Below, piece by piece: positions 47,347 to 57,332 of a stretch of 64,000 nucleotides of DNA. Below the pieces are notes generated by a model that was not told where the DNA came from, ran no database searches, and saw only the letters and a program-made list of their open reading frames with translations. Origin of the DNA: Coniella vitis (taxonomy: Eukaryota; Ascomycota; Sordariomycetes; Diaporthales; Schizoparmaceae); assembly GCA_011317545.1 (NCBI GenBank), contig WUJK01000003.1, forward strand, positions 4,030,001-4,094,000. The letters are read 5' to 3'. A program made the translations under genes and the position numbers. How positions within the stretch are numbered: position 1 is the stretch's first letter; the number at the start of each line of letters is the position of its first letter.

Positions 47347-48606
47347 ATGCTACTTCTCGACTACCAGAATGTGCTGATCCAATCGGTCCTGACCGAGAGG
47401 TTCTCAGGGTAAGCAGGCGGAGAGCGTGCCCCTTGGCAGCCGCGGCATGCTACTGACGCTGACTTGTCTGCCAGAGCTGCCCCTGTTTCCATCGACCAGA
47501 CGGTATCCGACTTCGACGGCGTTATTTTTCACATTTCCACCCCAGAGGTCAAGACCAAGATTCTTGTGTCTATCCAAATAAAGTGCTACCGAGACCTTGT
47601 CAAGTATGGCGCTGAGCAGGTCCTCAACCGCGAGTATGGCGAGTACGTCGTCCCTGCAGAAGCTGGCTACGACTTCTCGGTCTTAGTTGATCTCGAGAAT
47701 CTGCCTGCCGAAAAAGGTACAACAAAGGAACAGCGCCTCAAATTGTGTAACCACATTGCTGAATTAGCTGTCGAACAGAGGCGCGTGACGAGCTTGTCAA
47801 CAAGATTGCCCTGCTGAAGCGCAATGCCATGGCTGCGCCTTTCGAGCATGCCTACGAAGAACACTACAAGCTGAAGGAGGCTGCTTCCAAGTATACGACC
47901 GAGGAGGCTCCGCAAGGCGTACGAGAGGGTGGTGAGGTCATGGCTATCCACTATCGAGAAGAGGAGGCCATATACGTCAAGGCGAGCCATGACAGAGTTA
48001 CCGTCATCTTCAGTACCATCTTCAGAGAAGAGACCGACCGCGTCTTTGGCAAGGTGTTTATACAAGAGTTCGTCGATGCCAGAAGACGGGCTATTCAGAA
48101 CGCCCCACAGGTGCTGTTCAGGACCGATCCGCCCCTTGAGCTGCAGGGCGTGCCCGGAGTGAAGGATGTTGGCAATGGCGAGGTCGGCTATGTCACTTTT
48201 GGTGAGAACTGACGAATGCTACGTGTGAACAAGTACTGTCTGGACTGCTTGCTGACATGACGCAGTTCTGTTTCCGCGGCACTTGACTCCTCAGCGGATG
48301 CCAGACGTCATCTCCCATATCCAAACGTTCCGGGACTATTTCCACTACCACATCAAAGCCTCTAAGGTAAAGATTGCGCATTTTCACTAGTATTTGATTT
48401 ATTCTGACCTGTTGATCGTAGGCATACATCCACTCTCGAATGAGGCGACGGACAGCAGACTTTCTCCAAGGTAAGCCTCGACCAAGATCGAGTCTGGTGT
48501 CGCCTACCGCTGACGATCTTCAGTTCTTCGCAGAGCAAGGCCAGACAGTGAGGAGAAGGAACGCAAGACTGCGAGTGGGCGGACATTCAAGGTCCAGGGC
48601 GCATGA
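47347..48606 (+). CDS. ARC35: Arp2/3 complex 34/35-kDa subunit (ARPC2)
   Basis: This subunit makes the main mother-filament contact of the Arp2/3 actin-nucleating complex, at cortical actin patches. Six exons (47,347-47,408, 47,475-47,716, 47,779-48,201, 48,266-48,366, 48,422-48,470, 48,524-48,606) give 319 aa, close to 300-340 for the family. Clear family blocks are MLLLDYQNVLIQ, SVDFDG-like SDFDGVIFHIS, VTVIFSTIFREETDRVFGKVF, ARRRAIQNAPQVLF, VLFPRHLTPQ, FRDYFHYHIKASKAYIHSRM and VLRRARPDSEEKERKT. The intron at 47,717-47,778 is in an open frame and would be missed by simple translation; removing it restores ENLPAEKEARDELVNKIALL. The C-terminus is basic and filament-facing. Confidence 0.96.
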
Positions 48607-49078
48607 TAGGGCAACCGATGGATCATTTGCCTCGCAAGCCGGTCATGAAGCGGGTATCTATGGCTTCTCGATTGGCTTCCACAGCGAGGAGATATGGTGT
48701 CTGTCTATAGTTAGAGGGGTGTTCGGTTCCCAAGTCGCAGTAACCTTCATAAGTTTCTGCGTATATTATCCACATATCACGTACTGGATACTGTAGGCCG
48801 TCAGGTGCCATTCCCATTAATGCGTCGTGCGTTGAGGTACCTGAGTACGTACCTAGGTACAGTACGAAGTCCCGGCTGCACGCTAAGTACAGCCCGTGCA
48901 GGCTGATCCCCAAAACTTGGCGGCTTTCAGCACATTCAAGGCTGACCTTCCGCTGCTGACTCCAGACCCTGCCGCTCTCCACTGCTACCAGACCCATGGT
49001 TCTTACAATTCCCCGCCTGGTTGATGTTTGTCACTTGTCACTTATCCTCTAAACCGGTCGCTTAACCACCACAGCAAG
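48607..49078. other. Intergenic region, ARC35 / LCL3
   Basis: These 472 bp contain a GTAC-rich palindromic patch around 48,838-48,866 including ACCTAGGT. No gene is seen. Confidence 0.55.
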
Positions 49079-50064
49079 ATGCCATGGCCATGGCAGATAG
49101 GGTCAGCCACAGCTTTCCCCGGCGACGCTAATAGCGGCAAGTCGTCTCTGCTGCCTTCGTTCAATTCCTCCGACAAGACACGCAAACCTGTGAGCTGGAA
49201 CGATTCGCTGAATGTGGATCACTACAAGGACCCCCGCACCTGGCTCCCAGCCTTCGCCATAACAACTGTCCTGTTTGGCGGTCTCAAGTTGTATCGGACC
49301 TATTTGCGCCGCATTCCAAACATTGAATATGTCCTTCCACACTATTACCGCAAGCGACGCTTGTTTGGCAAAGTTACCAGCGTCGGGGATGGAGATGGCT
49401 TCCACCTCTTCCACACGCCAGGAGGTCGCTGGGCAGGGTGGGGCTGGCTGAGAAAGGTACCTACGGACAAGAAAGACCTCAAAGGCAAGACGGTGAGTCG
49501 CGTCTTTCTCCAAGCCCAGACTCAGATAGACTGTGTGCACGCAGTCCACCGAGAGCATTAGCTGAAACTTACACCAATCTACAGATCTCTGTTCGGTTAG
49601 CCGGTATTGACGCCCCAGAGGGCGCGCACTTTGGCCGACCATCACAGCCATACTCGGCAGAGGCGCTCGAGTGGCTACAGTCACGAATTGGCAATCGTTA
49701 CGTCCGCGCATACATCTGGAGACGAGACCAGTATGACCGAGCCGTCGCCACCGTCTATGTCCCGCGTTTCTTGTTCTTCCGCAGCGATGTCGGCCTTGAG
49801 ATGATTCGTCGGGGACTTGCAACGAGCTACGAGGCCAAGACGGGTGCTGAATTTGGGGGCGAAGATATGGAGAAGAAATACAAGAGCGCCGAAGCAGACG
49901 CTAAGAAGGCAAACCTTGGATTGTGGAGTGCGTTGGGCGGCAAGAACAAGGGCTGGTTCGGATTGGCAAAGGCAAAGGCACCCAAACAGCCCTTTGAAAC
50001 CCCAAGAGAATACAAGGACAGAATGAAGGCTATTGAGAAGGTTGAAAGGGGCGAGTCTAAATGA
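49079..50064 (+). CDS. LCL3: Probable endonuclease Lcl3 (staphylococcal nuclease fold)
   Basis: This 297-aa membrane-anchored nuclease of the Lcl3 family is mitochondrial-associated in yeast; its precise role is unknown. Exons are 49,079-49,492 and 49,585-50,064. A single hydrophobic segment ([18 protein letters not shown]) is near residues 55-75, followed by a basic flank. The SNase barrel begins with [21 protein letters not shown] and continues [22 protein letters not shown], which carries the catalytic Arg and Glu. [10 protein letters not shown] carries the second Arg, and the calcium-site Asp residues are present. The active site therefore looks intact. The C-terminus is Lys-rich. The Met chosen (MPWPWQ) fits the family; the frame is open upstream. 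Confidence 0.94.
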
Positions 50065-50636
50065 CGGGCTTCCATGCGAAGGACCGCTTCGCAAGCTGCT
50101 GACAGTGAGGCTCGGACGAGGTAGCGAGACGGATCAACATATCTCCCAAACTAGTCTGAAGCCTGCGCGCGGCAGCCAAGCTTTGATGCCCTGGCAGTTA
50201 CTACACCAGTGCGGGGAGACCTTTTATGCGGACTGCGCACACTTGCTTGGGTGGACAAGGGCAACATTGAGGAGTTGTGTTTTGCAAAGTGGTGCACAGT
50301 TCCTACTAAGCGATGGTCAAGCCTCAGTAAATCTGGACTGAGACCGTCACACCAGAGCCCGGTCATTCAGGCTGGCCGCTGGCATGGTTCCCACTTGTTA
50401 AGTTGAGCATACGCTCAGCGCTTGCGCACATCATACCTTGGATTTGGATGTGCTGTAGCCGCCGCTTTTAGCAAGAAGACAATTCCTGTATGACTGGAGA
50501 GGACAGGTTGAGGGCTCTGCAATACTGACCCCCAGTTAAGCACAACATCCTCAAAATAACGGGTTTGAGTGTGATACCATGTACCGCGAGTGTGCAACAA
50601 GCATCGCAGAAAGCTGGAAATTGAGCCGCTGCTGTG

Positions 50637-50656
50637 TACTATGTAGATACATAGTA
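50637..50656. repeat. Perfect inverted pair of the 9-mer motif
   Basis: TACTATGTA and TACATAGTA are separated by two bases, giving an 18-base perfect inverted repeat with a GA loop. Confidence 0.85.
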
Positions 50657-50721
50657 GTACGACAATGTACAGACCTAGTATATAGACCCAAAGGTGGACG
50701 GGCCAATAGCAGCAGGGGTGG

Positions 50722-50745
50722 TTTTTTTTTTTTTATAAAAAAAAA
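50722..50745. repeat. T-tract/A-tract palindrome
   Basis: Thirteen T, then AT, then nine A form a self-complementary tract. Confidence 0.85.
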
Positions 50746-51403
50746 GAATGCGCAAGCAGAGCACAAGCTGAATACTGAGATGAATCATCTTACTTGTGTG
50801 AAGATGGCGCTGGTCGTTGTGCCGCGTTGATATCCCAGATGCAGCCATCTACTATGTAAGATCTTGACACAATCCACGCTCCGTATATGCAGTGTTACCC
50901 CATGTTGCACGATCCGGGTGCCTGGCCGCAGCACCCGAAATGGTTGTGAGACTGGGTGATACTTGCGTCCACTGCCCCATGGCGTAATTGTTACCAGTTG
51001 ACTGCTGGGTTATCTGAGCAGTAATACAGAAGTACATGCTTGACTAAGGTCGAGTTTTAGCTGTACTATGTGTACTGCACTATAGTGTAGGTCTGTGACA
51101 AAGCAAAGACGCGCAGTCGGTGTGTGTTTATGCCTTGAAGAAATACGTGGATATTCTTATAGGGTACAGCTGTGACGGTTCCATGCAAAATACAAGTGAT
51201 TGGGAAATATACGGTACATACATAGTATATGAGTATTAGTATATACAGCACGTACCTAGATGGTACCTAGGTACTATAAAGTACAACTGCATAGCGGCTC
51301 GAGGTGCATAGATAGTCAGGAACACGCGCCCGCTGCTGTCAATGGAGTCGGTCAGGCCTTTTGGCTCCACTGCAATTACGCCCGCCCCAAAAGTTCTAGC
51401 CGC

Positions 51404-51463
51404 TACATAGTACGTATTACTATGGTAGTACTTGCTTTGGCTACTACATAGTACTACTATGTA
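51404..51463. repeat. Triple cluster of the 9-mer motif
   Basis: There are exact copies at 51,404 and 51,445 (TACATAGTA) and 51,455 (TACTATGTA). The last two face each other with one base between and can pair. Confidence 0.8.
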
Positions 51464-52353
51464 CAATTGGATGGCCCCAGCAACAAAACATGGAGAAGCG
51501 TCAACCTAATCAATCAGCCTGCGACATTTTTATGTGTTTCTGGCTTTCTCACACACCGGTCCATATCAGTTGACCATTCGATACTCACCGTCTGTCACGT
51601 GCGTGGGTGACTTGTGCTCACGTCTTTGGCAGTAATCCCTGCCCTCTGACGAGGACTGGGACCTTCCCAAATCAACGCCAGGCCACTAACTGCGGTGCGG
51701 CGCGCCTGCTCATTTCTCCTGAAAAGCGCCGTTGCACTGGAGCCACGGCATGCAGGGGTCAACAGGTTCCAGCATCGTAACCAGGCAAACTCACTCCGCC
51801 CGTCTTTTTGATTGCAATCCTACCTTCAGAAATCCCCCATCGTCTTTCGGATGCACACCCACGCCTCCTCGCTTTGGATATTCCAACTCCATTGCGTCTC
51901 AGACCGACGACTACAGGCCAAATTGTACTGCGAACTGCCCGTTCAGCCCGCGCCGTTCACTCTCATCTAGCGCGCAGAGTCTTTGTTACGGCCGCTGTAG
52001 CTCGAAACTGGCGGAGCCCCTATTTACAGAAACGCCGATGTGCGCCGGCGACGCCTGATCGATCCCGCAATTCGCAAGGAGAGCAATCCTCATCTGGCGT
52101 ACGATACCACTCACCATATCTGCCGGGATACCGACGCCGTCGCGTATGCCTAACCAGCCGCGATTGCGACAATCACTGGACCGCGAACCGAGACACTACT
52201 GACTTCCCCAAACCTGGCCCTTGGGCGTCTGACATGGACTGCGCATAGATAATTTTCTTCCTTTGTCACTCGATTCACTCTCGAGTCACCGGCTGCAATT
52301 CACTTGTTTGATTTGAAATTGGTCGTCTGCGGCCCGACTGGGCGGTTGGTGCC

Positions 52354-55300
52354 ATGGGACAACCCATTTCGCGACGCCACGTCGCGTACCGTCGATCGCA
52401 TCATCCCGTGCGCCTCTCCGCCTCTCTCGCCATCTTCTCTACTTTCCTTCCTGCATCACAGGCGTTAAACTTTACGGCTGCACCTGCTATCGACCTCGAC
52501 CTGTCGGACCTCGGACAGGTTGGCATCGCGGGCGATTTCACAGGCATATCGCTCTACCAGTACGAAGGCCAGAACGAGGCCCCATTTACCACCAATGGTA
52601 GCGAATCGTTGCTTGCACGCCTACCCAATGGCGTCCTCACCTCCATTGCCCAGGCCGACGCTTCCATTGAGTCCATGTGCTCCTATGTCGTCAACGGAGC
52701 TGCCCAGGGTGTGATATTAGGCGGCAATTTCACCAGTCTCGGCGGCAAAGAGTCTGTCGGCATCGCTCTGTTCAATCCAAACACGTCCGAAGTCACAGCA
52801 GTACCAGGGCTACAAGGATCCGTAAATGCCGTTCTTTGCGACAATGATACCGTCTACATTGGAGGCAATTTTATGGGTGTTGATAACTCCACAAACGCTG
52901 TTTCTTATGTTGCGGGCACCGGTTTCTCGGCCTTGCCATTTGCGGGATTCAATGGCCCTGTCTCTTCCATTTCCCAAGCCTCCAACGGCCATATCATTTT
53001 TGGGGGATCCTTTACCGGGTTGGGAAACACAAGCACGCCCAGCCAGCCGGACGAGCAGGTCATCAACCTATCCACTGCAAACATCACTGCTACTGGGTCG
53101 ACTACCACGAGCGGGTTTTCAGACCCCAGCAACATCATCTGCAAGACAGGTGGTATTGATGGGTCTGGCGACACTTGGCTGCTCGCAGACGGCACACTTG
53201 GGTCCTGGGAGGCGAGCATGAATTTTGGTTACCGACCGACAAAGCTGCGCCTTTACAACACACACCAAGACGGACGTGGTACGAAGACATGGCAGTTTAC
53301 AGCACTACCCATTAACGGAATTATGAATTTCACCTACATCGACCCTTCGACCAATGAAAATACCACCTGCACCAGCCAATGTACTCTAAGCAGCAACAGC
53401 AGCGTTGAGTATCAAGACTTTCACTTCGTCAACGTCATAGGGATGAATGCTTTTCGAATTAATATCACAGAGTTCTACGGTGATGGCGGTGGTCTCGACG
53501 GCATTGAACTGTTTCAGGATGACATATTTTCGTATGCAATCTCGAGCTTTAACGAACCGACTTGTGCCAGCATTTCAACTGCCTCCAACTCAACAGCCAC
53601 CGGCCCCTGGACAGTTTCGCCCTCGTTGGACAGCACTTCAGAGTATTTGACTGCGTATCTAACCGGCTCTCCCACGAATGACTCAGCTACCGTCGTCTTC
53701 TACCCGGATATCCGAGAAGCAGGGTACTATACTGTGAACATGTACACACCCGGCTGTCTTCAAGACGACTCTTGCAGCTCGCGAGGTCAGGTGCAGCTTA
53801 CAGGCACAATGTCTCCTACGAAAGGAGATAATGGTACAATCAATGCAGCGTTATACCAGACCAACGATTATGACAAGTACGATCCGATTTACTACGGTTA
53901 CATTGATGCCACATCGGACTCGTTCAGGCCTGCTGTAACCCTGGCGCCCTTGGCCGGCCAGGACATCACTGCGCAGACTATCGTGGCGCAAAAGGTTGGC
54001 TTTGTCATATATAATACGACCAGCGGACTGAATGGCCTGTTTGAATACGATCCTGCTATTACGACCTACAATTCTAGCACATTTTCGGACTCAGTCTTCG
54101 ACAGCCTTGGCATGAACTTCACGGACGGGTCAACTGTCAATGCACTTGTGACATCTGGAGACGTCGTGTACATTGGTGGCAATTTTAGTACCGCAAGTCT
54201 GAGCAACGTGGCCTCAGTCGACAGCAGAAGCTCGACGATCCAGTCTTTGAACGAGGGTCTGAATGGCTTGGTCACATCCCTCTATGTCAACGACACAAGC
54301 TTATGGGTGGGAGGTTCGTTTGACAACGCTCAGACTGGAGCGGTTGCCGGCTTGTCCAACGTGGCACTGTACGACATCAGCACCAGTTCTTGGAAACCAC
54401 TTGGGGCTGGTGTCAACGGTCCGATTTCATCGGTGGTGCCATTGACCATGAATATCTCTAGCACGACGCCTGAGCTTGTGATTAGCTTGACCGGCAATTT
54501 CACTCAACTCAATGCCTTTGACAATAACTCGGCTGTTTCCACGGATGGGTTTGGTGTCTGGGTACCATCTCAAAACAATTGGCTTGGAAACCTGGGCTTC
54601 CCTGTGGAGTACCTGAACGGTGTCTTGACCACGTCACTTCTCAATGTCACCGGGAGCGATCCACTCTATGCTGGTGCCGTCGTGTCGGCGCAGCTTGGCA
54701 CAGTAGACGGGGCCAGTCTCGATGAGCTGAACTCCAACCGTTTGATATTGGGCGAGTACACGAGCGCCATTCTGGACGAGGCATCGAATGCAACCTCGTC
54801 CTTGGCAACGACCGACACAGTGAGCAACGGCAGTGCATCTGGAGTCTTCGCCGGTGCTTTTCTGAACTCGAAAGGGCTGAATTTGACCATTCTGACCGGT
54901 CACTTCTCTGCACTAGGCAGCAACGGTTCTACAATCAACAATGTCGCTATTGTCGACCAATTGAATGGCTCAATCTCGGGTTTTACTTCTGGGGTTTCTC
55001 AGGAGTCCACATTTACTGCTGCAGCTATCCAAGGCACCACTCTATTCGCTGGAGGTAATGTGAGCGGAAGTATTAATGGAGCGAGTGTCCGAGGCCTTGT
55101 GTCGTTCGATCTCCAAGCCAGTGACTATGGATCACAACCACCTGCCCTTGCTGGCGATGGGAGCATCGTGCACACAATTGCCGTTCGGCCAGACAGTGGC
55201 GACGTATATGTGGGTGGTGCCTTCACGTCAGCCGGCTCTTTGGGTTGTCCATCGGTCTGTGTCTACAGTACTGCCTCATCGTCGTGGACTCGCCCAGGCA

Positions 55301-56079
55301 ACAATTTGATGGGAGAGACAAAAAGTCTGGTTTGGGTCTCGGATAAGAACCTTGTTGCGGGCGGAAACCTCACTGTCAACTCGTCAGAGGTCTATCTCGC
55401 ATCATTCACCGCGGGCGACACAACATGGAAAGCCTATCCAGGAGTGAGCAACCTACCAGGACCTGTCGACCTCATAACGATGGGATCATCCGACGGCAGC
55501 CAGATTTGGGTTGCTGGCACTGCCTCGAACGGGTCTGCTTATGTGATGAAATACGACGGCGCCAACTGGTACACCCCGGGCGATATTCTGGGCTCTGGCA
55601 CAACTCTACTCTCACTGCAAATTTTCTCTCTCACGGAAAGCCATGCGTCTTCTAATCTCCTGGACAACAAGATGGCGCTCGCGCTGACAGGACGTATTGT
55701 CATTCCGGGCTTTGGCACAGCGAGTGCCGCGTTGTTCAACGGCACAACATTGATACCCTTTGCCCTAACAGCAAACTCTGGCAATCAAGCAGGAACCATT
55801 TCTCGCATCTTTACAGAAAAGACGGGATTCTTCAGCGGCGCAAGCAGTAGCGGTCTGCCAATTTACGCGATTGTGCTCATAGGTCTAGCCATTGCGCTTG
55901 GGTTGACTTTGTTGATAGTAGTTGCCGGTATGGCGGTGGAACGTCTGCGCAAGAAGAGAGAAGGATATATCCCGGCTCCTACTTCAACATTTGATAGGGG
56001 CAGTGGCATGCAACGCATACCCCCACAAGAGCTGTTGGAGTCTCTAGGCAAGGGTCGCCCCGGCGCACCGCATATATGA
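52354..56079 (+). CDS. RAX2: Cortical polarity marker Rax2
   Basis: This single-exon, 1,241-aa type I membrane protein of the Rax2 family marks growth and division sites at the cell cortex. After a basic start, a hydrophobic signal segment (LSASLAIFSTFLPASQA, about 22-38) precedes the ectodomain. The ectodomain is built of repeated beta-propeller-like units with the motif (V/I)YIGGNF, as in VYIGGNFMG, VYIGGNFST, LWVGGSFDN and VYVGGAFTS. It also has dozens of Asn-X-Ser/Thr sites, and Cys pairs in the middle domain (TCTSQCTLSS, PGCLQDDSC). One transmembrane helix (IYAIVLIGLAIALGLTLLIVVAG, about 1,170-1,193) is followed by a 46-residue basic tail. Length matches homologues of about 1,200. Confidence 0.96.
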   Translation: MGQPISRRHVAYRRSHHPVRLSASLAIFSTFLPASQALNFTAAPAIDLDLSDLGQVGIAGDFTGISLYQYEGQNEAPFTTNGSESLLARLPNGVLTSIAQADASIESMCSYVVNGAAQGVILGGNFTSLGGKESVGIALFNPNTSEVTAVPGLQGSVNAVLCDNDTVYIGGNFMGVDNSTNAVSYVAGTGFSALPFAGFNGPVSSISQASNGHIIFGGSFTGLGNTSTPSQPDEQVINLSTANITATGSTTTSGFSDPSNIICKTGGIDGSGDTWLLADGTLGSWEASMNFGYRPTKLRLYNTHQDGRGTKTWQFTALPINGIMNFTYIDPSTNENTTCTSQCTLSSNSSVEYQDFHFVNVIGMNAFRINITEFYGDGGGLDGIELFQDDIFSYAISSFNEPTCASISTASNSTATGPWTVSPSLDSTSEYLTAYLTGSPTNDSATVVFYPDIREAGYYTVNMYTPGCLQDDSCSSRGQVQLTGTMSPTKGDNGTINAALYQTNDYDKYDPIYYGYIDATSDSFRPAVTLAPLAGQDITAQTIVAQKVGFVIYNTTSGLNGLFEYDPAITTYNSSTFSDSVFDSLGMNFTDGSTVNALVTSGDVVYIGGNFSTASLSNVASVDSRSSTIQSLNEGLNGLVTSLYVNDTSLWVGGSFDNAQTGAVAGLSNVALYDISTSSWKPLGAGVNGPISSVVPLTMNISSTTPELVISLTGNFTQLNAFDNNSAVSTDGFGVWVPSQNNWLGNLGFPVEYLNGVLTTSLLNVTGSDPLYAGAVVSAQLGTVDGASLDELNSNRLILGEYTSAILDEASNATSSLATTDTVSNGSASGVFAGAFLNSKGLNLTILTGHFSALGSNGSTINNVAIVDQLNGSISGFTSGVSQESTFTAAAIQGTTLFAGGNVSGSINGASVRGLVSFDLQASDYGSQPPALAGDGSIVHTIAVRPDSGDVYVGGAFTSAGSLGCPSVCVYSTASSSWTRPGNNLMGETKSLVWVSDKNLVAGGNLTVNSSEVYLASFTAGDTTWKAYPGVSNLPGPVDLITMGSSDGSQIWVAGTASNGSAYVMKYDGANWYTPGDILGSGTTLLSLQIFSLTESHASSNLLDNKMALALTGRIVIPGFGTASAALFNGTTLIPFALTANSGNQAGTISRIFTEKTGFFSGASSSGLPIYAIVLIGLAIALGLTLLIVVAGMAVERLRKKREGYIPAPTSTFDRGSGMQRIPPQELLESLGKGRPGAPHI

Positions 56080-56290
56080 GCAAGTCTAGATGAGGAGGAT
56101 ATACCCAGGGAAAGGAAAAGGGACTGAGAGGGACTTTGAAGCATTCGCAATGGCGTTTTTGAGGCTGAAGTCGTAATGCTCGGCTGGGAATGTATTGGGA
56201 GCAATGGCGTCAAGGCAAATGGCCTCTCTTTTTATTTTTTTCTTAATGCACCTTTATTTTTCTTGTATTTTCCAGGAATCAATCTGATTC

Positions 56291-56321
56291 TCTTTTTTTT
56301 CTTTTTTTTTTTTTTTTTTTT
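56291..56321. repeat. Poly-T tract
   Basis: Nearly thirty T broken by one C lie about 210 bp after the RAX2 stop codon. Confidence 0.8.
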
Positions 56322-57125
56322 AAATCATGTCTGGGAACATAGCACAGGTTCTTTAGACCTGCTATTCTAGGCATCTCGGGAACTCTATGTTTGGGACCCG
56401 TTTTACTTTTAATGTTCACGCCGAACATAATCAAATCCTACCGACCGCATGATGACTGGTGGTTGATGATATCTGATGCCCTGTGAATTGTGCCCGCCCC
56501 AAGGGTAGGGTATCAAGTGGTGCATCAGCGTCCCCTCACCCACCCTTGGAAGGGGGGCACTCCCGTGGAAGAAGCCGACTGAAACTGTGGGCTTAGAATG
56601 GCTTTCCAGTCTTCCACGATCCCGTTCCAGAAATACGTCATGAGAACTTGAAACTCGAGATAATCTATTATATATGCATGGAGCGTGTACATACAGAACA
56701 GGCCCACGTGAGCTCACAATTTGCTTAGGCACGATTCAAAATTGTCTTTCGTTTTGTGGCAACTATAATAAACCGGTTGACTCGATTCGAGCGCCGCACT
56801 CTAGCGTTAAATTGTATAGAGGCATTCTCATTATCATTACATAGTACTTGGAGCGAGCGGTACAAGAGTACCCTACCCCCACACCCGCTGTACCAACCCC
56901 CACGCACCTGCTGGCCTGCTGGCCTGCTGGCCAAAGCACTATCTACCCAGAGCGCTACTATAGTAGTACTGCCCAGAGTACCTAGGTATGTACTTGCTCT
57001 GTGTGTTTATGCCTTGGTTTTGATTCTGTGGGAAGACAACAATCTAGGAAGACAACACAACTACAAGCTTACCCAAACTTAATCCCATGACTTACACAGT
57101 AGATACTTGACATGACCTGATAGGC

Positions 57126-57138
57126 GGGGGGGGGGGGG
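57126..57138. repeat. Poly-G run
   Basis: Thirteen consecutive G lie about 200 bp before the YVC1 start. Such runs are length-unstable and prone to sequencing error. Confidence 0.85.
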
Positions 57139-57332
57139 TTAACAGAGGCTCCATTTCACAGTAGGAGACTGCGCCGCAACCCGTCGTCTCATTTATGCGT
57201 TGCCGCCACAACCACCACCAACGACCCAACAGGGAAGGGACATCCCGTTTTTGACCCAGGCTGCAAGGCTCTTGTCAATTGAATGCGGGCGCTCGACTTG
57301 CGCTCCTCCAAACCCAGCCGTCGACTCGCAAC

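Larger units (their letters stand above)
50065..52353. other. Intergenic region and long leader upstream of RAX2
   Basis: These 2.3 kb have no recognisable gene. The left half is packed with TACATAGTA-type motifs (50,637; 50,648; 50,850; 51,219; 51,404; 51,445; 51,455), a T13/A9 palindrome (50,722-50,745) and the 12-bp palindrome GTACCTAGGTAC at 51,263. The right half (51,780-52,353) is CT-rich with short open frames that look like leader sequence of RAX2. Confidence 0.6.
56080..57332. other. Intergenic region, RAX2 / YVC1
   Basis: These 1.25 kb hold the RAX2 3' end with a long T tract (about 56,291-56,321), a TACATAGTA motif (56,838), a TACCTAGGTA palindrome (56,979-56,988), a G13 run (57,126-57,138) and the YVC1 leader. 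No gene is recognised. Confidence 0.6.

Noticed and set aside
51732..52248. Overlapping open frames before RAX2
   Set aside because: They read as Arg/Ser/Pro-rich leader sequence, no family is recognisable and they differ in frame from RAX2.
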